NCBI GenBank assembly: GCA_044361535.1
Contig: JBIKIQ010000011.1
Coordinates: 1 to 64,000 of the forward strand
Source of the DNA: UBA952 sp044361535
GTDB lineage: Bacteria > Bacteroidota > Bacteroidia > Flavobacteriales_D > Crocinitomicaceae
Direction of reading: 5' to 3'
Length of the DNA: 64,000 nucleotides
Shown here: piece after piece, positions 1 to 8,793 of the stretch
Layout of the letters: the number at the start of each line of letters is the position of its first letter
Numbering within the stretch: the first letter of the stretch is position 1
Translations under genes and position numbers: made by a program
Notes under the pieces: model-generated
The model's input: the letters and a program-made list of their open reading frames with translations, nothing else
What the model was told of the DNA's origin: nothing
The model's database searches: none

Positions 1-58
1 GGTTATTCATTTATTAAATTTTTTACAGTCTTACCCCATAGTTAGTGGTAATTTTATA

Positions 59-66
59 TACCTTTG
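59..66 (+). promoter_or_regulatory. Putative -7 box of the purQ promoter
   Basis: TACCTTTG matches the Bacteroidota -7 consensus TAnnTTTG and lies 29 bases before the purQ ATG. No good TTTG -33 box is seen at the usual spacing, so this is a partial match. Confidence 0.5.
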
Positions 67-95
67 ATATACTTTTAGATCTTAACTTAAAATAA

Positions 96-779
96 ATGAA
101 ATTCGGTGTTGTAACTTTTCCTGGATCCAATTGTGACCAAGATATGATTGATGTTCTCAAAGAGCAATTAGGACAATCGGTTGTTAATCTTTGGCACAAA
201 GATTCTAGTATTCAGAATGTTGATTTTGTGATTCTTCCTGGTGGATTTTCATACGGCGATTACCTAAGATCAGGTGCAATTGCCCGATTTTCTCCGATCA
301 TGAATGAAGTAGTAAATCACGCAAAACGTGGCGGCTATGTAATGGGGATTTGCAACGGATTTCAAATTTTAACTGAAACAGGTCTTGTTGATGGGGCACT
401 TTTGCACAATTCGAATCAACGATTTATTTGTAAAAACGTTTTTTTAAAACCCGCTTCCAAATCAGCTGCAATTACAAAGAATCTTTCGAATAGTTCATAT
501 AAAATACCTATCGCTCATGGAGAAGGGCGTTTTTATGCAGATGATTCAACACTTAAAAAACTAGAGGATAATGATCAAGTTCTATTTAGATATTGTGAGG
601 AGAACGGAGAAATTACAAGTGAAGCAAATCCAAATGGTTCATTAAATAATATTGCAGGAATTACAAATGAAACAAAGAATGTTTTTGGTATGATGCCACA
701 CCCAGAAAGAGCGGCTAGTTCAATTCTTTCCAATGTGGATGGTGTATCCATTTTTCAATCGCTCCTGCAAAATTGCTAA
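96..779 (+). CDS. purQ: Phosphoribosylformylglycinamidine synthase subunit PurQ
   Basis: This is the glutaminase subunit of FGAM synthase. It releases ammonia from glutamine for PurL in the fourth step of cytoplasmic purine synthesis. The 227-residue length is normal for stand-alone PurQ. The class I amidotransferase nucleophile is Cys86 in GICNGFQ, and the His/Glu pair is His202 and Glu204 in PHPERA. The N-terminus (MKFGVVTFPGSNCDQD) is typical. A separate small PurQ implies that PurL is the small-subunit type and that PurS exists; neither is in this window. purD follows after 15 bases, so the two are probably cotranscribed from the promoter box just upstream. Confidence 0.96.
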   Translation: MKFGVVTFPGSNCDQDMIDVLKEQLGQSVVNLWHKDSSIQNVDFVILPGGFSYGDYLRSGAIARFSPIMNEVVNHAKRGGYVMGICNGFQILTETGLVDGALLHNSNQRFICKNVFLKPASKSAAITKNLSNSSYKIPIAHGEGRFYADDSTLKKLEDNDQVLFRYCEENGEITSEANPNGSLNNIAGITNETKNVFGMMPHPERAASSILSNVDGVSIFQSLLQNC

Positions 780-794
780 ACGTAAAATAGTATC

Positions 795-2069
795 ATGAAA
801 GTATTATTACTTGGTTCTGGTGGAAGAGAGCACGCGCTGGCTTGGAAAATTTCTCAAAGTTCAATTTTAGAAGCACTTTACATTGCGCCAGGAAATGCGG
901 GAACACGTCAATATGGCAAAAACGTAAATATTGCAGCAACAAATTTTGAAGAAATAAAAACATTCGTTCTAGAAAAAAATATCGAAATGGTAGTTGTGGG
1001 GCCTGAAGAACCTCTTGTAAATGGAATTCATGATTTTTTTCTTGAAGACGAGGCTTTGTGCAAGATTCCTGTAATTGGCCCACAAAAGCATGCAGCACAA
1101 CTTGAAGGTAGTAAGGATTTTGCCAAAGAGTTCATGCAACGTCACAATATTCCTACTGCAAAATATGCCAGCTTTACGAAGGATAAACTTGATGAAGGGC
1201 TTGCCTACCTAGAAAAAATGAAACCGCCTTACGTACTTAAAGCTGATGGTCTTGCTGCAGGTAAAGGGGTGCTGATTTTGGATTCACTCGAAGAAGCAAA
1301 ATTAGAACTGTATCAAATGCTTGCCGATCAGAAATTTGGAAACGCAAGCTCTAAAGTGGTCGTTGAGCAATTTTTAAAAGGCATAGAACTTTCTGTTTTT
1401 GTTTTAACAGACGGAGATTCCTACAAGATTTTACCAGAAGCTAAAGATTACAAGCGAATAGGTGAAAAAGATACTGGCCTAAATACAGGTGGAATGGGTG
1501 CTGTTTCTCCCGTACCGTTCGCTCAAGGTGCATTTCTGGATAAGGTGACGAATCAAATTATTATTCCAACTATTAAAGGATTAAAACAAGATAAAATTCC
1601 ATACAAAGGATTTATTTTCTTTGGACTAATCAATGTTAAAGGTGAGCCTTATGTAATTGAATACAACTGTCGTATGGGCGATCCAGAAACAGAAGTGGTT
1701 ATCCCTAGGTTGAAGTCCGACATTTTAGATTTATTCGAAGGAATTGCAACGAATACGTTGTCTGAACGAGATATCCAATTTTTTGATCAAAGTGCAGCTA
1801 CCGTTATGATGGTTTCTGGTGGTTATCCCGAAAAATATTCGTCTGGAAAATCAATTTACGGGTTGAATAGTGTTATTGACAGTTTGGTTTTTCATTCAGG
1901 AACAAGTGCGGATGGCCCTTCAATAAATACTGCTGGTGGTAGAGTTCTAACAGTAACCTCATACGGTAAAAATATCGAATCGGCCTTGGCAAAATCATAC
2001 GAGAATATCCAAAAAATATCTTTTGACAATGCTTATTACAGAAAAGACATTGGATTTGATTTACTCTGA
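795..2069 (+). CDS. purD: Phosphoribosylamine-glycine ligase PurD (GAR synthetase)
   Basis: An ATP-grasp ligase that joins glycine to phosphoribosylamine, the second step of purine synthesis. The 424-residue length is standard. The N-terminal GSGGREHA motif, the ATP-grasp stretch with KADGLAAGKGV (about residues 149-159) and the late NCRMGDPETE motif that binds the metal-ATP are all intact. It starts 15 bases after purQ and ends 9 bases before the next gene. Joint placement with purQ supports one purine transcription unit whose downstream genes (membrane protein, phosphatase) are not obviously related to purines. Confidence 0.97.
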   Translation: MKVLLLGSGGREHALAWKISQSSILEALYIAPGNAGTRQYGKNVNIAATNFEEIKTFVLEKNIEMVVVGPEEPLVNGIHDFFLEDEALCKIPVIGPQKHAAQLEGSKDFAKEFMQRHNIPTAKYASFTKDKLDEGLAYLEKMKPPYVLKADGLAAGKGVLILDSLEEAKLELYQMLADQKFGNASSKVVVEQFLKGIELSVFVLTDGDSYKILPEAKDYKRIGEKDTGLNTGGMGAVSPVPFAQGAFLDKVTNQIIIPTIKGLKQDKIPYKGFIFFGLINVKGEPYVIEYNCRMGDPETEVVIPRLKSDILDLFEGIATNTLSERDIQFFDQSAATVMMVSGGYPEKYSSGKSIYGLNSVIDSLVFHSGTSADGPSINTAGGRVLTVTSYGKNIESALAKSYENIQKISFDNAYYRKDIGFDLL

Positions 2070-2078
2070 TAATTCAAT

Positions 2079-3338
2079 ATGGACTCTGAAAGTATAAATT
2101 ATATCATTATTCTGATCTCGCTTGTCTTTTCAGCGTTTTTTTCTGGAATGGAATTGGCCTATCTTTCTTCTAATCGACTAAAGGTAGAACTCGACAAATC
2201 AAAAGGAACTTTAACAAGTAAAATCATTGGAGCATTTTATTCCAACGAGTCTAACATGATTACCTGTTTGTTGTTAGGAAATAATATTTCGCTCGTACTT
2301 TTTGGACTCGCTTCTTCTGAGATTTTAAATCCGATTATTGGAGCCTACATCTCAAGTAATGCGTTAATTCTGATTTTACAAACTGTTTTATCGACGCTTT
2401 TAGTACTTTTTGTGGCTGAATTTCTTCCAAAAGCCATAGTGCAATTAAATCCAAACAAATTTTTAACCTTAGGATCTGGTTTTCTATTCGTTTTGTATGT
2501 TCTTCTCTACATTCCTTCTCAGTTTATGTTGTTTATTAGTAGTGCTTTACTGAGAATATCCGGAACCAAACTTGAAAAAAACGAAAAGATTTTTAATAAA
2601 GTCGATTTGGAACATTTCATTCAAGAAATGAATACCAAAATCCCATCCGAAGCACACTTTGGTAATGAGATACAAATTTTGCAAAATGCACTTGATTTCT
2701 CAAAAGTTAAAGCACGAGATTGCATGATTCCGCGTACCGAAATTGTATCAGTAGATGTAGAAGATTCAATAGGTGATTTATCCAAATTGTTTATATCCAC
2801 GGGCTTATCAAAAATCATTGTTTATCGGGATTCAATTGATAATATTATTGGCTACGTACATTCATTTGAAATGTTTAAGCGACCAAATTCTATTAAACAA
2901 ATCTTAATGCCAATTTCATTTGTTCCTGAGGCCATTCCAGGAAGTGAATTGCTAGAGCAGTTTACCAAACAAGCTGGAAATATCGCTGTTGTTGTTGATG
3001 AATATGGAGGAACAGCAGGCTTAATTACCATCGAAGATATTATCGAAGAAATTTTTGGCGATATTGAAGATGAACACGATAAAGACGACTGGTTTGAAGA
3101 AAAAGTTAGTGACAAAGAGTATATTTTCTCTGGTAGAGTTGAAATTTCGTACATTAACAAAACGTATGAACTAGATATACCTGAATCAGAGGAGTATGAC
3201 ACATTAGGTGGTTTGATTATACAAATAATAGAGTCAATTCCAGATGAAGGCACCACCGTTCAAATCAAAAATAAATCACTGCGCGTCGAAAAGGTAAGCG
3301 ACAGAAAAATCGAACTTGTTCGAATTAACGTTGAATAA
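2079..3338 (+). CDS. CNNM/CorC-type transporter (HlyC/TlyC 'hemolysin' family)
   Basis: An inner membrane protein of 419 residues. The first ~180 residues form a DUF21/CNNM transmembrane domain with four hydrophobic segments. Two CBS domains follow (about 205-330), including the family signature DEYGGTAGLITIEDIIEEI, and a C-terminal CorC/HlyC domain occupies about 345-415. Family members are linked to magnesium or cobalt efflux; the name hemolysin is historical. The gliding protein GldE belongs to the same superfamily, but the expected neighbour gldD is absent, so I do not use that name. Its stop overlaps the next start (TAATG), which suggests translational coupling. Confidence 0.85.
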   Translation: MDSESINYIIILISLVFSAFFSGMELAYLSSNRLKVELDKSKGTLTSKIIGAFYSNESNMITCLLLGNNISLVLFGLASSEILNPIIGAYISSNALILILQTVLSTLLVLFVAEFLPKAIVQLNPNKFLTLGSGFLFVLYVLLYIPSQFMLFISSALLRISGTKLEKNEKIFNKVDLEHFIQEMNTKIPSEAHFGNEIQILQNALDFSKVKARDCMIPRTEIVSVDVEDSIGDLSKLFISTGLSKIIVYRDSIDNIIGYVHSFEMFKRPNSIKQILMPISFVPEAIPGSELLEQFTKQAGNIAVVVDEYGGTAGLITIEDIIEEIFGDIEDEHDKDDWFEEKVSDKEYIFSGRVEISYINKTYELDIPESEEYDTLGGLIIQIIESIPDEGTTVQIKNKSLRVEKVSDRKIELVRINVE

Positions 3339-4183
3339 TGAAAACGATTGTTTTCCTAGGTGTTATCGTTCTACTTTTCAATCTTGATGTGTATTCGCAA
3401 AAACTGAAATCCTATAAATTGGATGATGAATTGAAAGAAATTTCTGGCCTTGAAAGTATAAATGACACCCTCTTTTTGTGTCACAACGATGGGGGAAATG
3501 AACCTTTAATCTACTTGATTAATCAAAAAGGTAAAATTCTAAAAACTTGCACCATTCGTAATGCGAAAAATACCGATTGGGAAGACCTTACTAAAGATGA
3601 TAACGGCAATTTGTACATAGCAGATATTGGAAACAATGCCAATAAGAGAAAAAAAGTCCGTATTCTAAAAGTTTCAATTGATTCCATTCTTCGCTTTGAT
3701 GCAATAAATGCTGCTGTTTTTTCTTTCAGCTATCCAGATCAAACAGAATTTCCACCGGCTAGTACTGAATTGCATTACGATGCTGAAAGTATTTCGTTTT
3801 TCAAGGATAGTCTTTGGGTTTTTACGAAATGTAGAGCCATTCCTTTTGACGGAAAAAGTAAGGTATATGCAATTCATCCGAGGGATTTAATTGATGCCAG
3901 CTGGGAGTTTAAAGGGGAAATTATTCCAGGTACAAAAAGCTGGAAATACGATTCATTTACGTCGTCAACGGTTTATCGAGATACATTTTACACATTGACC
4001 TACAATAAATTGATGAAATATAGAAGAACAACTACTTCATTTCAACTAGTAAAAAAGAAACGCTTTCTAAAATTCAATCAACGGGAATCTATCGCTATTA
4101 CGCCAAACGGATCTATTTTTGTGGCCAACGAGGGGCATTGGTTGCTGGGTAAACAACGATTAATCAACTATAAAAATGAATAA
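3338..4183 (+). CDS. Secreted beta-propeller-like protein of unknown function
   Basis: A 281-residue protein with a clear signal peptide (hydrophobic to about residue 19, then YSQ) and no sorting domain. The body contains CHNDGGNEPLIYLINQ, NTDWEDL and NLYIADIGNNANKRK. These recall SdiA-regulated or phytase-like beta-propeller proteins that share an 'SGL..S....HNDGG..P.IY' and 'DWEDLA...YIGDIGDN' layout. The function is unknown; a periplasmic or surface location is likely. It overlaps the CorC-type gene by one base, and its 3' end overlaps the next start by 8 bases, so it sits inside the operon. Confidence 0.7.
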   Translation: MKTIVFLGVIVLLFNLDVYSQKLKSYKLDDELKEISGLESINDTLFLCHNDGGNEPLIYLINQKGKILKTCTIRNAKNTDWEDLTKDDNGNLYIADIGNNANKRKKVRILKVSIDSILRFDAINAAVFSFSYPDQTEFPPASTELHYDAESISFFKDSLWVFTKCRAIPFDGKSKVYAIHPRDLIDASWEFKGEIIPGTKSWKYDSFTSSTVYRDTFYTLTYNKLMKYRRTTTSFQLVKKKRFLKFNQRESIAITPNGSIFVANEGHWLLGKQRLINYKNE

Positions 4184-4835
4184 ACTTGACCTTTCTTTAT
4201 ATGATGCCATTTTATTTGATATGGACGGTGTTTTGGTTGATTCTGAGCCATTGTGGAAAATTGCCATGGAAGAGGTTTTTAATTCGCTTGGTTCAAACTT
4301 AACGAAAACTGATTTTCAAAAAACCGTTGGCATGCGCATCGACCAAGTAATCCTATTTTGGAAAGGCATTGAAGGTTGGAAAGAGGAGGTACGTGATGTT
4401 GAAAATCAAATTATTCAAAGAATGATTCAGTTGATAAATGAAAATGGTCAAGCGTTACCCGGAGTGCAAGATACAGTAGTACATTTGAATAAATTAAAAA
4501 CTGTTGGATTAGCTAGTTCCTCTCCTAAAAAATTGATCGATTCTGTTCTTCTAAAAACCCAACTGCATCAATACTTTCACGGTGTTTTTTCAGCCGAAAC
4601 AGAGCCATTTGGAAAGCCTCACCCTGCTGTTTATCTTACTGCTGCTAACCATTTAGGTGTTGATCCAAATCGATGCTTGGTAATAGAAGATTCTTTGAAT
4701 GGAATCATATCAGCAAAGGCTGCAAATATGACGGTGGTTTGTATTCCTGAAAAAACACACATTCAAAATCCAAAGCTCATTTTGGCAGATTTCCATTTCG
4801 ACACAATGACGGATCTTTTTGAAACAATCTCTTAA
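4176..4835 (+). CDS. HAD-superfamily sugar phosphatase (HxpB/beta-phosphoglucomutase-like)
   Basis: A cytoplasmic haloacid dehalogenase-type phosphatase of 219 residues. Motif I is DMDGV with nucleophile Asp15 and acid Asp17. Motif II is in GLASSSPKK. The conserved lysine is in FGKPHPAVY, and motif III is VIEDSLNGIISAKAA. The alpha-helical cap between motifs I and II and the overall sequence resemble E. coli YniC (HxpB), a 2-deoxyglucose-6-phosphate/hexitol phosphatase; the exact substrate here is unknown. It is the last gene of the first plus-strand cluster and ends 8 bases from a convergent gene, with no terminator hairpin visible between them. Confidence 0.85.
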   Translation: MNKLDLSLYDAILFDMDGVLVDSEPLWKIAMEEVFNSLGSNLTKTDFQKTVGMRIDQVILFWKGIEGWKEEVRDVENQIIQRMIQLINENGQALPGVQDTVVHLNKLKTVGLASSSPKKLIDSVLLKTQLHQYFHGVFSAETEPFGKPHPAVYLTAANHLGVDPNRCLVIEDSLNGIISAKAANMTVVCIPEKTHIQNPKLILADFHFDTMTDLFETIS

Positions 4836-4842
4836 AAACAGG

Positions 4843-5769
4843 TCATTGCTTAGTTATTTTTACTGCTGGTAGATTTTCGACTCGAAGGAAATAAACGCCA
4901 GTTTGAAAATCAGAGGTTGAGATTTTCGTTTCGATTGACTCAATTTTAAATTCCGTTATTTTTTGACCTTGAAAATTGTACAGTTCAATAGTTTGATTAA
5001 TTAAATCCGGAGAAACTGTTACCGTAGCATTATCTTCAAACAAATTGGTTTTTACAGTAAGTTGATTTTTAGGGGTTTCAATCTCGTTAGATTTATTCTC
5101 CAATGCATCAAATAGATTATTGTTGTAGAGCAGTTCAATCAATTCTCTGTCAATTTTCGTGAAATCTGTCTGTTCGGAAAAGCCACTGTGAAAAACACTT
5201 TCTTTTGTTTCCTCAATTTCATGAAAGAAACCAAGTGCCTGGGCAATTTTTTTTCGTAGTAATCTTTTCTTAATGCGAAGATTCGGAGCCCGATACAAAT
5301 CAATGAATACAAGGCTTTCTACAATGTTTTTTCCATCAAAGGAAAGTTGGCTGTGCTGAACGCCCCAATTTTTCGCTAAAGTAAAGCGCATGCTTGGATC
5401 AAATAACTTACAATCATTAACTGATCCGACGAATACCTCAAAATTGGCATGTTCTGGTTCATCAACTACGGATAAGTTTATTGGTTCAATCCAATCATTT
5501 AATTCATTTACGATTTTAATAAATTCACTTTTCAACTCTGAATAATCTGTTTCAAAAACTGTGTTGCTCGCCGTTAAGTTGTTTTTGTTTAAATCATGAA
5601 AATAGATTCGAATATCCTTGTTCCATTTAACGTAGCCGGAATGTTCGGAATTGATTTGAACGAGTTGTTTGAAATAGTTCAACGTTTCTTGACAAAATTC
5701 AATAGAATCAGAAGAAGCCTTTACCAAGTAGTTTGATGAAAGAAAAAGGATGAAAAAGATGATACGCAT
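4843..5769 (-). CDS. Secreted DUF2927-like protein with T9SS type A sorting domain
   Basis: I place the start at the ATG encoding MRIIFFILFLSS, which opens a signal peptide; an ATG 33 bases further upstream would add 11 charged residues. The roughly 308-residue product has a body resembling DUF2927 (about residues 40-215), a family often compared with zinc peptidases. No HExxH zinc motif is present: the equivalent place reads KKIAQALGFFHEIEE, so peptidase activity is doubtful. The last ~75 residues form a T9SS type A sorting domain (ELYNFQGQKI, then TGVYFLRVEN), so the protein should be exported to the surface and the domain removed. Confidence 0.7.
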   Translation of the reverse strand: MRIIFFILFLSSNYLVKASSDSIEFCQETLNYFKQLVQINSEHSGYVKWNKDIRIYFHDLNKNNLTASNTVFETDYSELKSEFIKIVNELNDWIEPINLSVVDEPEHANFEVFVGSVNDCKLFDPSMRFTLAKNWGVQHSQLSFDGKNIVESLVFIDLYRAPNLRIKKRLLRKKIAQALGFFHEIEETKESVFHSGFSEQTDFTKIDRELIELLYNNNLFDALENKSNEIETPKNQLTVKTNLFEDNATVTVSPDLINQTIELYNFQGQKITEFKIESIETKISTSDFQTGVYFLRVENLPAVKITKQ

Positions 5770-5816
5770 AAGCCTCTGTTTCCTACTTAAGCGCTGGAAC
5801 AAGGTAATCGTTACAC

Positions 5817-6482
5817 TTACTCCTGTAAAATAAGTTTGGCGTCGCTAATTAATTTGTCTACTTCTTTGGCATTTGTGCCGTCGTAATAACCTCTAATTCG
5901 CTGTTGTTTATCTATTAAAACAAAATTATTTGTGTGGATGAAATCTGTTCCAACATCTCCTTGATTTTCAACCTCAGACTTTTTTAAAAGAAAAAAATAC
6001 TTTCGTGCCGCATCGTATAATTTTGTTTTTTCTCCGGTTAGAAAATGCCATTTCCCAGCAATTGCATGGTGTTCTTGCGCATAGCGTTTCATTTGTTCCA
6101 CACTGTCCACTTCAGGATTAACCGTGAAACTCAAAATACTAAAATTAGTTTCCTCCTTGAATGCTTTTTGAACGCGCTGCATTTGATCGTTCATTCTCGG
6201 ACAAATCGTTTGACAAGTCGTGAAAAAATACTCTGCTACAAATACCTTCCCTGTCACATCACTCAAACCAATGTTCTTTCCGTCTTGGTTTGTAAACGAA
6301 AACTCACCTATCTTGTGTCCTTGCCCCACCTGCAACAAATCTTGGTCAACTGTTTCTGGATTGAGATCAATTGGATTTAAAATATCCGGTGCTTTTGTTT
6401 TTTTTGTATCAGTTATCATGAAATAAGCAATGACTACCGAAATTAGAACAACAGCGCCAAATGCAAGGATTTTTTTCATCAT
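5817..6482 (-). CDS. SCO1/SenC-family copper chaperone
   Basis: A thioredoxin-fold protein of 221 residues with one N-terminal membrane anchor (about residues 5-23). The copper-binding CxxxC is Cys90/Cys94 in TTCQTICPRM, and the third ligand is His183 in DFIHTNN. All three ligands are intact, so it can be expected to deliver copper to the CuA site of cytochrome c oxidase, or to act as a thiol-disulfide reductase there. No oxidase genes are nearby. Two consecutive ATG codons open the frame and a TATTTTTG box ends only 2 bases before the first one. The cargo gene downstream follows after about 47 bases. Confidence 0.9.
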   Translation of the reverse strand: MMKKILAFGAVVLISVVIAYFMITDTKKTKAPDILNPIDLNPETVDQDLLQVGQGHKIGEFSFTNQDGKNIGLSDVTGKVFVAEYFFTTCQTICPRMNDQMQRVQKAFKEETNFSILSFTVNPEVDSVEQMKRYAQEHHAIAGKWHFLTGEKTKLYDAARKYFFLLKKSEVENQGDVGTDFIHTNNFVLIDKQQRIRGYYDGTNAKEVDKLISDAKLILQE

Positions 6483-6484
6483 TA

Positions 6485-6492
6485 CAAAAATA
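6485..6492 (-). promoter_or_regulatory. TAnnTTTG box touching the SCO start codon
   Basis: Read on the minus strand this is TATTTTTG, followed by TA and then ATGATG. If it is the -7 box, transcription would begin at or within the start codon. It may be a chance match in AT-rich DNA. Confidence 0.35.
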
Positions 6493-6602
6493 CGAAAGGT
6501 CCATCTAATATTTAGAGTCTTGCTAAAAATATCGAAAAAAAGGGATGCTTAAATTCACGTTTATATTTTAAGTAAATTCGTATTCCATATCTGAAATAAC
6601 TA

Positions 6603-7559
6603 ATGAATAAAATCTCCAATTTATTTTCTATAAAATATCCAATTGTTCAAGCAGGCATGATTTGGTGCTCTGGTTGGGAGTTGGCTTCAGCGGTTTCCAA
6701 TGCTGGTGGTCTTGGTTTAATTGGTTCCGGTTCAATGTATCCGGAAATTCTCGATGAACAGATTACCAAGTGTAAGAATGCTACGAACAAGCCCTTTGGA
6801 GTTAATCTACCCATGCTTTATCCGGATATCGATAAACACGTAGAAACGATTATACGACATAAAGTTCCAATCGTGTTTACTTCTGCTGGAAATCCAAAAA
6901 CATGGACAGAATACCTCAAAAAAGAAGGAATTATTGTAGTTCACGTAGTTTCAAGTGTCAAATTTGCATTGAAAGCACAAGATGCCGGTGTAGATGCTGT
7001 GGTTGCAGAAGGATTTGAAGCAGGGGGACATAATGGCAGAGACGAAACAACCACCTTTTGTCTGATTCCTAAAGTAGCTAAAGAAATTCAAATTCCATTG
7101 ATTGCTGCCGGTGGAATTGGTAGTGGAAGAGGAATGTTAGCTGCCATGAATCTTGGTGCAGATGGTGTTCAAATTGGCAGTCGTTTTGTGGCAACACCTG
7201 AATCTAGCGCACATCAAAATTTTAAAGAATCAGTAGTTAAGGCACAAGAAGGGGATACCTTACTTACGCTAAAAGAATTGACACCCGTGCGACTACTTAA
7301 AAACGACTTTTACAATCAGGTTGAAAATGCATACAGAAATGATGCATCAGTAGAAGAACTTCAAGCTTTGTTGGGAAGAGGAAGAGCCAAAAAAGGAATG
7401 TATGAAGGAGATTTGGTGAATGGTGAATTGGAAATCGGACAAGTTTCAAGCTTGATTTCAGAAATCATCCCAGCATCACAGGTGGTTCAAGAACTGATTC
7501 TTGAATTTCAACAAGCTCAACAAGAGCAAACTTTACCTAAATTTATTTTTAATGATTGA
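6603..7559 (+). CDS. Nitronate monooxygenase / FabK-like FMN oxidoreductase
   Basis: A 318-residue TIM-barrel flavoprotein of the 2-nitropropane dioxygenase family. The N-terminal YPIVQAGM, the EAGGHNGRD stretch with His143 (the position of the catalytic base in nitronate monooxygenases) and the FMN-phosphate loop AAGGIGSGRG...GADGVQIGSRF are all present. Family members oxidise alkyl nitronates or reduce enoyl-ACP (FabK); the motifs alone do not separate these roles. Its 3' end overlaps the M16 peptidase start by 8 bases, which suggests coupled translation. Confidence 0.85.
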   Translation: MNKISNLFSIKYPIVQAGMIWCSGWELASAVSNAGGLGLIGSGSMYPEILDEQITKCKNATNKPFGVNLPMLYPDIDKHVETIIRHKVPIVFTSAGNPKTWTEYLKKEGIIVVHVVSSVKFALKAQDAGVDAVVAEGFEAGGHNGRDETTTFCLIPKVAKEIQIPLIAAGGIGSGRGMLAAMNLGADGVQIGSRFVATPESSAHQNFKESVVKAQEGDTLLTLKELTPVRLLKNDFYNQVENAYRNDASVEELQALLGRGRAKKGMYEGDLVNGELEIGQVSSLISEIIPASQVVQELILEFQQAQQEQTLPKFIFND

Positions 7560-8793
7560 ATTTGAACGCTTTGAACTTTCCAACGGACTGAAAGTTTTGT
7601 TTCACAAAGATAAAACAACTCCAATGGCAGTTGTGAATACACTCTACGATGTAGGTGCTCGCGATGAATCAGAAGAAAAAACGGGATTTGCTCATTTGTT
7701 TGAACATTTGATGTTTGGAGGTTCGGTTAATATTCCCGACTTCGATGCGCCCTTGCAAAGAGCAGGTGGAGAAAGCAATGCATTTACAAGTAACGATATT
7801 ACCAATTATTACGACCATGTACCAGCTCAAAATTTAGATACAGCCCTTTGGTTAGAAAGTGATCGAATGCTTTCTCTCGCCTTTACAGAAAAAAGTTTGG
7901 AGGTTCAACGTCAAGTTGTTATTGAAGAATTTAAACAGCGATATTTAAATCAGCCTTATGGCGATGTGTGGTTGAATCTCAGACCATTGGCATATAAGAA
8001 ACACCCTTACAAATGGGCAACAATTGGTAAAGATATTTCGCATATTGAAAATGCCACTATGGATGATGTTCGAAGTTTTTTCCAAAAGTATTATCACCCG
8101 AATAACGCAATTTTATGCGTTGCTGGGAATTTTGAATTGAGCTTTATTCAAGATAAAATCAACTATTGGTATGGGAATATTCCAACCAAACTTAAACCTG
8201 CCAGAATTTTATCTGCAGAACCTCAACAAACTGAATTTAGAGAGTTGACACTCGAAAGGAATGTACCGGCAGACGCATTTTATTATGCATTTAAAATGTC
8301 AGAAAGGAAATCGTTTGAATATTACATTGCAGACCTCATTTCGGATGCATTAGGGAGAGAAAGATCCTCGCGTTTGTTTAATAAACTCAAAAAGGAACTA
8401 AATCTGGTTTCCGAAATTAATGCGTACATCACGGGTTCATTGGATGAGGGACTGTTGATGATCTCTGGAAAAATGAACGATGGAATCGATTTAGAAAAAT
8501 TAGATCAAGAACTTTGGAATGAATTAGCTGCCTTTTTAAATGAACCTCTTTCGGATGCTGAAATTGACAGGTTGAATATTAAAATCAGAACCGCTCGTGA
8601 ATTTCAAGACCAAGGATTGTTGAATCGAGCAATGAATTTATGTCAGTATGAACTTTTGGGCGATGCTGCAGCCATAAACGAGGATTTAAATGTCTATAAA
8701 TCCATTACGTCAGACCACATTAGAGAGGTTGGAAAGCAAATTTTAACAAGAGAGAATTGCTCGGTATTACGAATCAAAAGAAAATTAGTATGA
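7552..8793 (+). CDS. M16-family zinc metallopeptidase (catalytic subunit)
   Basis: About 413 residues from the ATG encoding MIEFERFELSNGL; the frame stays open 51 bases upstream, but only from a TTG inside the preceding gene. The inverted zinc motif HLFEH (residues 48-52) supplies two histidines and the catalytic glutamate, and the third ligand lies in VVIEEFKQR (about 125-126). The protein resembles the catalytic half of PqqL/mitochondrial-processing-peptidase-type heterodimers and has no signal peptide, so it is probably cytoplasmic. The next gene encodes its non-catalytic partner and overlaps it by 4 bases (ATGA). Confidence 0.92.
   Translation: MIEFERFELSNGLKVLFHKDKTTPMAVVNTLYDVGARDESEEKTGFAHLFEHLMFGGSVNIPDFDAPLQRAGGESNAFTSNDITNYYDHVPAQNLDTALWLESDRMLSLAFTEKSLEVQRQVVIEEFKQRYLNQPYGDVWLNLRPLAYKKHPYKWATIGKDISHIENATMDDVRSFFQKYYHPNNAILCVAGNFELSFIQDKINYWYGNIPTKLKPARILSAEPQQTEFRELTLERNVPADAFYYAFKMSERKSFEYYIADLISDALGRERSSRLFNKLKKELNLVSEINAYITGSLDEGLLMISGKMNDGIDLEKLDQELWNELAAFLNEPLSDAEIDRLNIKIRTAREFQDQGLLNRAMNLCQYELLGDAAAINEDLNVYKSITSDHIREVGKQILTRENCSVLRIKRKLV

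Noticed and set aside
793..1098. Minus-strand open frame opposite purD
   Set aside because: A shadow of the conserved purD coding sequence with low-complexity translation.
2079..3338. Naming the CorC-type gene gldE
   Set aside because: GldE belongs to the same superfamily, but gldD is absent and the sequence fits the general family equally well.
4843..5769. Calling the DUF2927-like protein a metalloprotease
   Set aside because: No HExxH or equivalent zinc motif can be seen.
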